This document shows positions 1 through 6,315 of a DNA stretch of 15,856 nt, one piece after another. The stretch is taken from the NCBI GenBank assembly GCA_964580315.1, contig CAZOKH010000081.1, positions 1 to 15,856 of the forward strand, in the 5' to 3' direction. Numbering within the stretch: the stretch's first letter is position 1; every line of letters begins with the position of its first letter. The stretch comes from CAZOKH01 sp964580315. Its GTDB lineage: Bacteria; Chloroflexota; Anaerolineae; Anaerolineales; Anaerolineaceae. The notes below the pieces were generated by a model that was not told the DNA's origin, made no database searches, and saw only the letters and a list, made by a program, of their open reading frames with translations. The translations under genes were made by a program, and so were the position numbers.

Positions 1-640
1 CGCCCACCACCGCGCCGATCACCGACAGGGTGGCGCCCACGCGCAGCCCGCCCAGAAACACCGGCAGTGCCGAGGGCGCCTCGAGGTAGCGCAGGGTTTG
101 CCAGCGGCTGGCATGCAGCGACTGCATCAGCGCGCGCAGGCGTTCGGGCACGGCGCGCAAACCCACCACCGTGTTCACCAGCACCGGGAAGAACACGGTC
201 AGCGAACAGATCAGCACCTTGGAGAACATGCCCGGCCCAAACCAGATGACCAGCAGCGGGGCGATGGCCACAATGGGGATGGCCTGGCTGGCCACCAGGT
301 AGGGCGACAGCAGCGCATCGAGCACGCGCGAGCGCGCCAGCAGGTAGCCGATGACGGTGGCCAGGCTGCTGCCGATGCCCAGCCCCAGCGCCACCTCCAG
401 CAGGGTGGCTGCGCCGTGATACAGCAGGCTGCCGTCGCGCAGGGCGGTGACAAAACGCTGCCCCACCAGCAGCGGCGTGGGCAGGATGAAAGCCGGCAGG
501 CGGGTGAGCAGGGTCAGCAGTTGGCAGGCCAGCACCCCCAGCAGCAGCGAGAGCGGCAGCAGCCAGCGGCGCGCGGTTTTCACCAGGCGCGTGGCGGCGC
601 CGGCGGGCATTTTGGGCAGCAGGTGGTCCAAATCGATCAA
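1..640 (-). CDS. ribX: ABC transporter permease, riboflavin importer RibX type (C-terminus outside window)
   Basis: Reading the minus strand from 640 gives an uninterrupted hydrophobic protein of about 213 residues that runs off the left edge. It has an N-terminal membrane helix, a periplasmic stretch, then helices separated by the cytoplasmic coupling region of SsuC/TauC/ThiX-like BPD_transp_1 permeases, with segments such as SQAIPIVAIAPLLVIWFGPG and FFPVLVNTVVGLR. Such permeases form the channel of an importer with a binding protein and an ATPase, which would lie left of the window. The FMN riboswitch in its leader makes riboflavin or a precursor the likely substrate (RibXY class). I chose the TTG at 640-638 because AGGA lies 8 nt upstream; the ATG at 610-608 is in frame but has no ribosome site. 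The gene is GC-rich. A thiamin-precursor or sulfonate permease would look similar, so the substrate call rests on the riboswitch. Confidence 0.8.
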   Translation of the reverse strand, partial: MIDLDHLLPKMPAGAATRLVKTARRWLLPLSLLLGVLACQLLTLLTRLPAFILPTPLLVGQRFVTALRDGSLLYHGAATLLEVALGLGIGSSLATVIGYLLARSRVLDALLSPYLVASQAIPIVAIAPLLVIWFGPGMFSKVLICSLTVFFPVLVNTVVGLRAVPERLRALMQSLHASRWQTLRYLEAPSALPVFLGGLRVGATLSVIGAVVG

Positions 641-726
641 TGCAGCGGTCCTGTTCAAACGTTTTGCGGGGGTAAACCAAAAGCCCCTTGTTCCCCCGGG
701 GGCAGGAAGGTGATGCAGCATGCTTT

Positions 727-759
727 AACAAAAATCCCGAAAACAGAGTTGTTTTCGGG
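727..759 (-). terminator. Intrinsic terminator serving as riboswitch expression platform
   Basis: On the minus strand CCCGAAAAC (759-751) pairs perfectly with GTTTTCGGG (744-736) across a 6-nt loop, and ATTTTTGTT follows. It starts 33 nt after the riboswitch aptamer and lies about 90 nt before the permease start. This fits FMN-dependent premature termination: with FMN bound the hairpin forms and the transporter is not made. Confidence 0.85.
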
Positions 760-792
760 GTGAATGCGCCAGGCAACCAGAGATTTGCCGCA

Positions 793-919
793 GCCTTCTC
801 TTATCCGGACTATACCGTCGCCCCCGGAATTGCACCGGGTCATGCGCGTGAAGCGCTCGTGGGGTGTCACCACCGATCAAGGAATTGGGAGTGTTGCTTC
901 CCTCACCCTGCCCCGAAGG
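793..919 (-). promoter_or_regulatory. FMN riboswitch (RFN element)
   Basis: The minus strand from 919 starts with CCTTCGGGGCAGGGTG, as RFN elements do, and later carries GCAATTCCGGGGG, then GACGGTATAGTCCGGAT, then GAGAAGG, which closes helix P1 with the 5' CCTTC. The 3' half (about 845-794) matches the conserved RFN core almost base for base. The 5' half is less typical: the usual short P2 loop is replaced by a longer GGGAAGCAACACTCCC hairpin. The aptamer senses FMN. With the promoter before it and the terminator after it, it should switch off the downstream transporter gene when flavin is plentiful. Confidence 0.93.
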
Positions 920-939
920 AGGATTGAATTGTTAACGCG

Positions 940-968
940 AGTATAGTACGGGGTGGGTGGATTGTCAA
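940..968 (-). promoter_or_regulatory. Sigma-70 promoter of the riboswitch-ribX transcript
   Basis: TTGACA (968-963) and TATACT (945-940) are separated by exactly 17 nt on the minus strand. The -35 is a perfect consensus hexamer and the -10 matches at five of six positions. The predicted start, near 933, lies about 14 nt before the first aptamer helix, as expected for a riboswitch leader. Confidence 0.85.
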
Positions 969-984
969 TGGAGAAAGGGGGAAA

Positions 985-1017
985 AAGAACCGCAAAGTCA
1001 CGAAGGGCGCATAGGAT
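985..1017. repeat. 33-bp dispersed repeat, copy 1 (CGCAAAG...CGAAGGGCGCA type)
   Basis: This stretch matches 7614-7646 at 29 of 33 positions without gaps and in the same orientation. It resembles the CGCAAAGACGCGAAGG-type intergenic repeats seen in many bacterial genomes. It lies 16 nt upstream of the -35 box of the ribX promoter. Confidence 0.75.
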
Positions 1018-1041
1018 AATCACATTTTGCGGCTCATGATT

Positions 1042-1144
1042 CTGTCACCTCGAGCGAACACCCTAAAGGGATATTTCAAGAGGTTTTTTCGACAGTGGTT
1101 AAGATGTCTCGTTTACCACTTTGGGGCATCGTTCGACATGACAG
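1042..1144. repeat. 103-bp palindromic MITE-like element, copy 1
   Basis: It begins CTGTCACCTCGAGCGA and ends TCGTTCGACATGACAG. These are imperfect inverted ends (13 of 16 pairs). Inner segments CCTAAAGGGAT and ACTTTGGGGCAT can also pair, so the whole unit may fold as one long hairpin. A second copy of identical length lies at 6144-6246 with about 83% identity (roughly 17 mismatches, no gaps by hand count). No coding capacity and no clear target-site duplication were seen. Confidence 0.8.
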
Positions 1145-1289
1145 AGATGTGGGTTTGTGTTGTGGGGCGTCACCATCTCTGTACCATTGTTCATCCTGTC
1201 CGCCCCAAACCCCAACAAACATTGGTAACCACCAACAAGTTGGGTTTCGAGCGCTAAAGATGATTGAAGTGGAATAAAAGTTACGCTCT
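1145..1289. other. Non-coding spacer with an imperfect inverted repeat
   Basis: No credible gene is present. The first 25 nt continue the similarity seen after the other CTGTCA element (AGATGTGGGTTTGTGTTG). GTTTGT...GGGGCG near 1153-1169 can pair imperfectly with CGCCCC...ACAAAC at 1201-1220. No terminator-like T tract follows on either strand. Confidence 0.45.
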
Positions 1290-1355
1290 CAACCCAACCT
1301 ACAACTGCTCGACATGACAGAGATGTAGGTTGGCGTTGAGGGGCAGTGCCCTCAA
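1290..1355. repeat. Truncated 3' end of the CTGTCA element with two hairpins
   Basis: CTCGACATGACAGAGATG (1309-1326) copies the right end of the 103-bp element and its right flank, but the left part of the element is missing. CAACCCAACCTACA (1290-1303) pairs with TGTAGGTTGGCGTTG (1324-1338). TTGAGGG (1336-1342) pairs with CCCTCAA (1349-1355). The same order, element end then a GGTTGGC spacer then a G-rich palindrome, occurs at 6230-6286. Confidence 0.65.
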
Positions 1356-1444
1356 TGATAACCCTGCGTAGTGCACATGAGGATAGCCCCTCTGTTGCGG
1401 GTGTAGTTATTCCATTGAGAGTGAAAACAGGGTAAAAACGGCTT

Positions 1445-3538
1445 TTACAGGGAACGATTTCCTGTAACCGGCAGGCTGATAATCACCCTGGTTAATGCTT
1501 CCGCCGGATGATCCAACCTTAAACCGCCGCCGAAAATGGTCAGCAGGGCATTGTGCAGGGATAAGCCCTGTCCACTTGAAGAAACGGGTGATGTATTGAT
1601 GGACGTGCCATTGTTTTGAATGGTTATTTGCAGCGCCCCATTGAAAACAGCACTTACCGTAATTTCGACCGGTTGATTTTTCTCAAAGTCGTTATGCTTC
1701 TGGATATTCCGCAAACATTCCCTGACGGCATAAAACACCGTTTCAGCCGCCTCCAACGGCAGCAAAGATGCCGCTGCGTCAACTTCTGGAGGTACATCAT
1801 AGATCAGCGATGCGCCAATTAGCTCCGCTTCTGTCTGTGCGGTTTTCTGGATAACAGAGAAAAGACCATTTTTAGCAATATTTGCCGGCGGCGGCGGAGG
1901 CGCTTCCCGTAAAAGCTGCGAAATTTGTTGATGCGCGCTGGTAATCTGGCTGGCTGATGGGCTTTTGGGATCTACAAGCAGGGCGGTGTGGAGAAGGGGA
2001 AGAATTTCATCATGCAATACCTGGCGGGCTTTTTGATCCAGCAAGCGGGTTTCGATTTGCTGCTTTCTCTGTAGTACGACCAACCGGCGGGCGACTTCAG
2101 AGGCGGTCTGCGAATCCATCAAACGTTCGCAGGCTGCACTGGCAATTTTTATTTCTTCCAAAGTATAGAAACCACCGCTTTTTCGATTGCCAATAAACAA
2201 CCAGCCTTCCAATCCACGTGAAGATTGCAAGGGAATGGCCCACAGGAAACCACCAAATTCAGCCGGGATTAACGGCTGCGGCTCCATGATTTTCCGGGAT
2301 AAACCCGGTTCGATTGCGGACAAGAATTTTGCCGGCGGGTTCAAATGATGCGGATAACTGATTTTCTCCGGCAGGAAATTGGCTAAAACGCCCAACGGTA
2401 CCAGTACACACTGAGTGGATTGCAATACCTGGTCACAGATGGCTTCGAAACTGGTTTGAAAATCAGCCCCTTCCAAACTTTCATCCGGGGCCAGGAAGAT
2501 TTTTTCATAGGTCTTTTCGGATCCTACCAGGGCGTGAAGTTGATCGGCTTCCAGGGCTTGTTCGCGGGCAGCTCTTTGGTTTTGAATGGTCATCACCCCG
2601 GCGAATATTGGCAAAATTGCCAGGATCGCCAGTTCTGTGCGAACAGAAAAGATCCAGGCTGTGGCTACTGTGCCTGAGAGCAAAATCCCGGTGGTAATTG
2701 CCAATGTCCAGCGTTTATGCAGTCCGGAACGGGGTAATGGGAAGAATGTAAATACTTCATATACCATGGCAGCCTGACCGATCAGCAGGATGGCAGAAGT
2801 GATTAAGATTTCAATGATCAAATCGAAAACGGTCAATGAGAAATACGTGGTTGGAGAAATTATCTGTTCTGTGTACTCAGTTGCGAAGGTTGTCACTCCC
2901 CAAATCAGAGCCAGGGTTACCAGCAGACTAACTACCAGCAGTACCAGGGTGGAGGCAGTAAGCCAGGGACGGGCGCGCCGCCGGGCTTCATCACCCAATA
3001 TGCGGGCGGTTGGTCCCGGACGGAGAATTGCATCCAGCGCCAGAAGAATACACAGGATAATGTACAAAGGAAACAGGAATGCAAGCACATAAAAGCCGAA
3101 GGTGGGTATTCCACGGACACCAATATTGGGTAATGGATTATCCAGCAGCATCCAACCCAGTAAACCCGCAGTAAAGGACAGGATCACACCAAACCAGGGA
3201 GCTTGCCTCTTATGCATTTGCGATAAAGGATTGTCCCAATAACCCGCGTACCATAAAATGACACTGTACCAGGCGAACGGGGAGAGAATGACCGGCCACC
3301 AGCCTGCCTGCCACCAAAAATTGATTCCGGGAAAAGTCATTTGAATACCATTCTCAAGAATGGCGGAATGCGCGATAAAGAAAGCTGCTCCCAGAAACAA
3401 CCCGTCTGCCGCCAGCCAGTTGCCTAAAGACTTCCGGTCAGATTCAAAGAAAAGAGTAAATCCCAGCCAAAGCAATATGAATGCATTAAACAAAGAAAGC
3501 GTTACTGTAGGCCAATCCAGTGCTGGCTGACCGCTCAT
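1445..3538 (-). CDS. Membrane sensor histidine kinase, NarL/HPK7-type
   Basis: A 697-residue kinase. Residues 1-320 hold about eight or nine membrane helices (for example 13-31, 80-98, 145-170, 195-215, 233-258, 278-320) with little extracytoplasmic mass, so it probably senses within the membrane. A GAF-like cytoplasmic region follows (about 345-480), then a dimerisation helix whose LHDEILP (His509) is the likely phosphorylation site of the HisKA_3 class. A HATPase region comes last, with N box ECLRNIQKH (607-615) and G box SGQGLSLHNAL (655-665). The usual DNG motif reads QNNGTS, so the adenine-contacting Asp appears to be Asn. A proline run lies at 547-551 between the two kinase parts. Its ATG overlaps the regulator's stop (ATGA) and GGAG precedes it, so the pair is co-translated. 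The stimulus cannot be read from the sequence. Confidence 0.9.
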   Translation of the reverse strand: MSGQPALDWPTVTLSLFNAFILLWLGFTLFFESDRKSLGNWLAADGLFLGAAFFIAHSAILENGIQMTFPGINFWWQAGWWPVILSPFAWYSVILWYAGYWDNPLSQMHKRQAPWFGVILSFTAGLLGWMLLDNPLPNIGVRGIPTFGFYVLAFLFPLYIILCILLALDAILRPGPTARILGDEARRRARPWLTASTLVLLVVSLLVTLALIWGVTTFATEYTEQIISPTTYFSLTVFDLIIEILITSAILLIGQAAMVYEVFTFFPLPRSGLHKRWTLAITTGILLSGTVATAWIFSVRTELAILAILPIFAGVMTIQNQRAAREQALEADQLHALVGSEKTYEKIFLAPDESLEGADFQTSFEAICDQVLQSTQCVLVPLGVLANFLPEKISYPHHLNPPAKFLSAIEPGLSRKIMEPQPLIPAEFGGFLWAIPLQSSRGLEGWLFIGNRKSGGFYTLEEIKIASAACERLMDSQTASEVARRLVVLQRKQQIETRLLDQKARQVLHDEILPLLHTALLVDPKSPSASQITSAHQQISQLLREAPPPPPANIAKNGLFSVIQKTAQTEAELIGASLIYDVPPEVDAAASLLPLEAAETVFYAVRECLRNIQKHNDFEKNQPVEITVSAVFNGALQITIQNNGTSINTSPVSSSGQGLSLHNALLTIFGGGLRLDHPAEALTRVIISLPVTGNRSL

Positions 3539-4275
3539 TTATTCTCCCAGGCTACCCATTCATGATTTGCATTCATAACGAACGGACAACCTTCACTGTC
3601 CCAATGGATGATCCGACCGGTTTGAAAAATAATAGCTGCTCTGGTGCGGGCGACTTTTTCATCGGTTGTATTCTCGTCCAACCCCCAGGCGGCATAAATG
3701 CTTCCGTTTGTGCGGCTGATGGTGCGTTTATCTCGAAAACCGAGACGACCGGCAATCTGTTCATTGGTCAAACCCTGTGCGATCATCGCGGCGACCTGCA
3801 ATTCATTAGGTTCCAGCAATGATAAAGGGTCCCGCTCATCCAGGGTGCGCACTTCATGGACGCGGGTCTCTATTTCCGGGTCAATAAACGAACGACCTGA
3901 AATGGCATCCTGCAGCAGCGGTAGAATCATTTCCGGCAGCAGGTAATTGGATTTACGGACGTAAGCATAATGACTGAGGATACCGGATGTTCGGAAATCA
4001 CGATAATATTGATCATCATCCTGAATCGAATAGAAAACTACCGGCAGCCGGGGAATTTCCCGTCTGAGGGCTATTGCTGTTTGAATGCCGTTTAAATTGC
4101 CTGCCAGACGTACATCCATCAAAACCGCAGTCGGCGGATTGGCAAGCGCCAGTTCAATTGCCTCTTCTCCGGCTTCTGAATGCGCGCAAACATGAACTTT
4201 CCCGGTGGTTTCAAACCCGGCAGCCAGGGCTTCGCGCAAGCGTTGATTATCTTCAACCAGCATTAATTCGATCAT
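3535..4275 (-). CDS. LuxR/NarL-type response regulator
   Basis: A 246-residue regulator. The receiver domain (1-120) has acidic residues E8 and D9, phospho-acceptor D54 in VLMDVRL, S83 and K108. A LuxR-type helix-turn-helix spans about 151-200 (LEPNELQVAAMIAQGLTNEQ, then RTISRTNGSIYAAWGL). A tail of about 45 residues follows, containing two W-rich patches (RIIHWDSEGC, NHEWVAWENK), which is unusual for a NarL regulator. It is first in its operon and should be phosphorylated by the kinase it overlaps. The frame stays open to 4557, but residues before MIEL look like non-coding translation, and TATAAT stands 7 nt upstream of this ATG. The ATG at 4281 is an alternative that adds only two residues. 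The divergent DUF4173 gene is a natural candidate target. Confidence 0.9.
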   Translation of the reverse strand: MIELMLVEDNQRLREALAAGFETTGKVHVCAHSEAGEEAIELALANPPTAVLMDVRLAGNLNGIQTAIALRREIPRLPVVFYSIQDDDQYYRDFRTSGILSHYAYVRKSNYLLPEMILPLLQDAISGRSFIDPEIETRVHEVRTLDERDPLSLLEPNELQVAAMIAQGLTNEQIAGRLGFRDKRTISRTNGSIYAAWGLDENTTDEKVARTRAAIIFQTGRIIHWDSEGCPFVMNANHEWVAWENK

Positions 4276-4282
4276 GATCATT

Positions 4283-4288
4283 ATTATA
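4283..4288 (-). promoter_or_regulatory. -10 box directly at the response-regulator start (leaderless mRNA likely)
   Basis: A perfect TATAAT (4288-4283) is followed after one base by ATGATCATG. Transcription would begin about 7 nt after the box, at or next to the ATG at 4275, and no purine-rich ribosome site is present. The -35 is weak: TTTACA at 4314-4309 is 20 nt away, longer than optimal. Confidence 0.55.
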
Positions 4289-4444
4289 GCGGGGAAACCA
4301 AAGTGTTTTGTAAAGAGGATGCTACCATCTAACATATCAATTTTGTAGATATTTATTAAGCACTTGAGTGCAGTTAATTGTGGATTCAAACCGCTGGAGT
4401 TATTCAAAACTATGGGTATGCTAAATAAAAAGGAGAACAATAAA

Positions 4445-6043
4445 ATGCCTGTTAAACATTCATCTAGAGTTTTATGGGGATCATTAATTCTTGGTTTGTT
4501 TTTCGATATCCTGTTTTGGAAACACGCCCCTGGTATTTCGTTTTTTCTATTTACCATGCTGGTTCTGATTGCCGGATACGCTATTGCCTGGTTGGAAGGG
4601 ATTAAACCGGCGAAATTAAGCTGGATATTGACCGGACTGGTGATTTATTTCTCAGCGATGACATTCATCCGGGAAGAACCGTTTACAACCTTCATCAACG
4701 GGCTGTTATCGCTTACCTGCCTGGGATTGTTGACCTTAACCTTTTCGAGCGGTTTATGGCTGCGTTACTCCCTGGCAGATACCCTGACTGGTTTGGTACG
4801 TTTAATCGGCTCTGCCCTGGTTGGCGGAAGTACGTTGCTGGCTGCTTCGTCAAAGGCAGTTGCAAGCATTGAAGATGAGAATCAAGCTCGAATCAACCAA
4901 AAAATTTCAGCCTGGGCGGTATTAAGGGGAGTATTGTTGGCATTCCCGGTTGTACTTTTTCTGGCTATACTGCTTTCATCTGCCGACATGATGTTTTCAA
5001 AGGAATTGGAACGTATTCTAAGTATTGACAAATGGTTTGAGTATGCCGTGCGCGGTGTCATCATTGCTGTTATCGGGTACCTGCTATCAGGCATCTATCT
5101 GCATGTCGTTCAAAAGAGCACCCAGACAGATTTGATCGGACTTGAAAAACCCTGGTTTAAACCGTTCCTGGGTTTTACCGAAAGTATGGTCGTTCTGGGA
5201 AGCGTCAACCTGCTATTTGCATTCTTTGTTGCTATTCAGTTCAAATATTTCTTTGGTGGACAGGCAAATATTTCGCTGGAAGGATTTACCTTCTCCGAAT
5301 ACGCCCGCAAGGGTTTTGGTGAATTGATCTTAGTGGCTTTTATCAGCCTGATGCTTTACCTGGGATTAAGTACCGTTACCCGCCGTGAATCGGAATACAA
5401 ACAAAAATGGTTTGCCGGCTTAGGAGTGGTTTTGGTCGGGTTGGTTGTAGTTATTCTGATATCGTCTTTCTACCGTTTGAGTTTATTGGAAGATGCCTAT
5501 GGTTTTTCACGCTCGCGCACTTACAGTCATGTTTTCATGATCTGGCTTGGAATTCTTCTGGCAGCAGTTATTGGATTGGAAATCAGCGGTTATCGGCGCG
5601 GATTTGCCATGGCTGCCTTCTTTGTAGTAATTGGTTTTGGGGTCACATTAAATGTATTGAATGTTGATGCATTTATTCTACAATCCAATGTGAATCGGGC
5701 AGTTTCACGGGGTAACCTGGACTATAACTACCTGCAGGAACTATCTGATGATAGTGTTTCGGTTGGATTGGAACAATTCCGGACGGTTAAAGACCCGGGG
5801 GTTAAGAATTTATTGGGCGCAATCCTGGCATGCCGGGCTGATGGTTTGGAAAAACGCATCAAGGATAGGGACTGGCAGAGCTACCATTATTCGCTCTACA
5901 CAGCAGCGAGTGAACTACGTGCTGCCGGAAATGAATTGAAGGATTACAAGGTTATTGAGTTAAGTGATTCCAATAATATAATCAAAGTTACCACCCCGGA
6001 TGGTGTTGTGGATTGTTTCAGTAACGTGGGAACTATGGATTAA
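4445..6043 (+). CDS. DUF4173-family polytopic membrane protein
   Basis: A 532-residue protein with about ten to twelve membrane helices in residues 1-410 and a soluble C-terminal region of about 120 residues. SEYARKGFGEL (284-294) and DYNYLQELSDDSV (426-438) are the patterns I associate with DUF4173/DUF4153 proteins, whose biochemical role is not established. I chose the ATG at 4445 because GGAG lies 9 nt upstream; the frame stays open to 4364 but has no ribosome site there. It is the only plus-strand gene here and is divergent from the two-component pair across about 170 bp, which suggests control by that regulator. Codon use is AT-richer than in ribX, plsC or tmk and matches the neighbouring kinase pair. 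A strong terminator follows. Confidence 0.85.
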   Translation: MPVKHSSRVLWGSLILGLFFDILFWKHAPGISFFLFTMLVLIAGYAIAWLEGIKPAKLSWILTGLVIYFSAMTFIREEPFTTFINGLLSLTCLGLLTLTFSSGLWLRYSLADTLTGLVRLIGSALVGGSTLLAASSKAVASIEDENQARINQKISAWAVLRGVLLAFPVVLFLAILLSSADMMFSKELERILSIDKWFEYAVRGVIIAVIGYLLSGIYLHVVQKSTQTDLIGLEKPWFKPFLGFTESMVVLGSVNLLFAFFVAIQFKYFFGGQANISLEGFTFSEYARKGFGELILVAFISLMLYLGLSTVTRRESEYKQKWFAGLGVVLVGLVVVILISSFYRLSLLEDAYGFSRSRTYSHVFMIWLGILLAAVIGLEISGYRRGFAMAAFFVVIGFGVTLNVLNVDAFILQSNVNRAVSRGNLDYNYLQELSDDSVSVGLEQFRTVKDPGVKNLLGAILACRADGLEKRIKDRDWQSYHYSLYTAASELRAAGNELKDYKVIELSDSNNIIKVTTPDGVVDCFSNVGTMD

Positions 6044-6044
6044 T

Positions 6045-6086
6045 ACCCATTTTTTGCAGAATGCCTTCTGTTTCAAAATGGGTTTT
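6045..6086 (+). terminator. Intrinsic terminator after the DUF4173 gene
   Basis: ACCCATTTT (6045-6053) pairs with AAAATGGGT (6075-6083), and an inner CAGAA/TTCTG stem sits within. TTTT follows. It begins one base after the stop codon. Confidence 0.75.
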
Positions 6087-6143
6087 CCAAGATAAATGTA
6101 ATAGTAATTTGAGTTAGATGTACACCCGAGCGCCCCCTTCTAA

Positions 6144-6246
6144 CTGTCACCTCGAGCGAGAGTCCCAAAGGGATGTTACGAGAGGTCTTTAAGACAATGA
6201 TTATGATGTCTCATTTACCCCTTTTGGGCATCGTTCGACATGACAG
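6144..6246. repeat. 103-bp palindromic MITE-like element, copy 2
   Basis: Same length, same ends and same orientation as 1042-1144. CCCAAAGGG near the left end can pair with CCCTTTTGGG near the right. It lies just past the terminator of the DUF4173 gene, so the two copies flank the kinase/regulator/DUF4173 block as direct repeats about 5 kb apart. Confidence 0.8.
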
Positions 6247-6290
6247 AGACGCAGGTTGGCATTGAGGGGCGCAAGGCTTGCGCCCCTGCG
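6247..6290. repeat. GGTTGGC spacer and 21-bp GC palindrome, copy 1
   Basis: After the element end comes AGACGCAGGTTGGCATTGA, as at 1321-1339 with a few changes, then GGGGCGCAAG-G-CTTGCGCCCC (6266-6286), a perfect palindrome with 10-bp arms. The palindrome is repeated at 7794-7814 with only the centre base changed. It lies 30 bp past the stop of the channel gene but lacks a T tract here. Confidence 0.75.
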
Positions 6291-6315
6291 CAGGGAAACC
6301 GTTCGCGTTAAATTT

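Noticed and set aside
98..763. Long plus-strand open frame rich in Gln, His and Gly
   Set aside because: It lies opposite the permease gene and riboswitch leader, has no domain-like pattern, and its composition is what a GC-rich antisense frame gives.
1042..1355. CRISPR array
   Set aside because: Repeats here are not regularly spaced and are palindromic elements of different lengths; no cas gene is near.
1430..1447. Terminator after the kinase gene (GTAAAA/TTTTAC)
   Set aside because: The stem is short and AT-only, and the T tract is poor; not strong enough to list as a feature.
4276..4557. N-terminal extension of the response regulator to the first methionine of the open frame
   Set aside because: The extra residues have no receiver-domain character, the DUF4173 gene lies opposite, and TATAAT lies immediately before the MIEL start.
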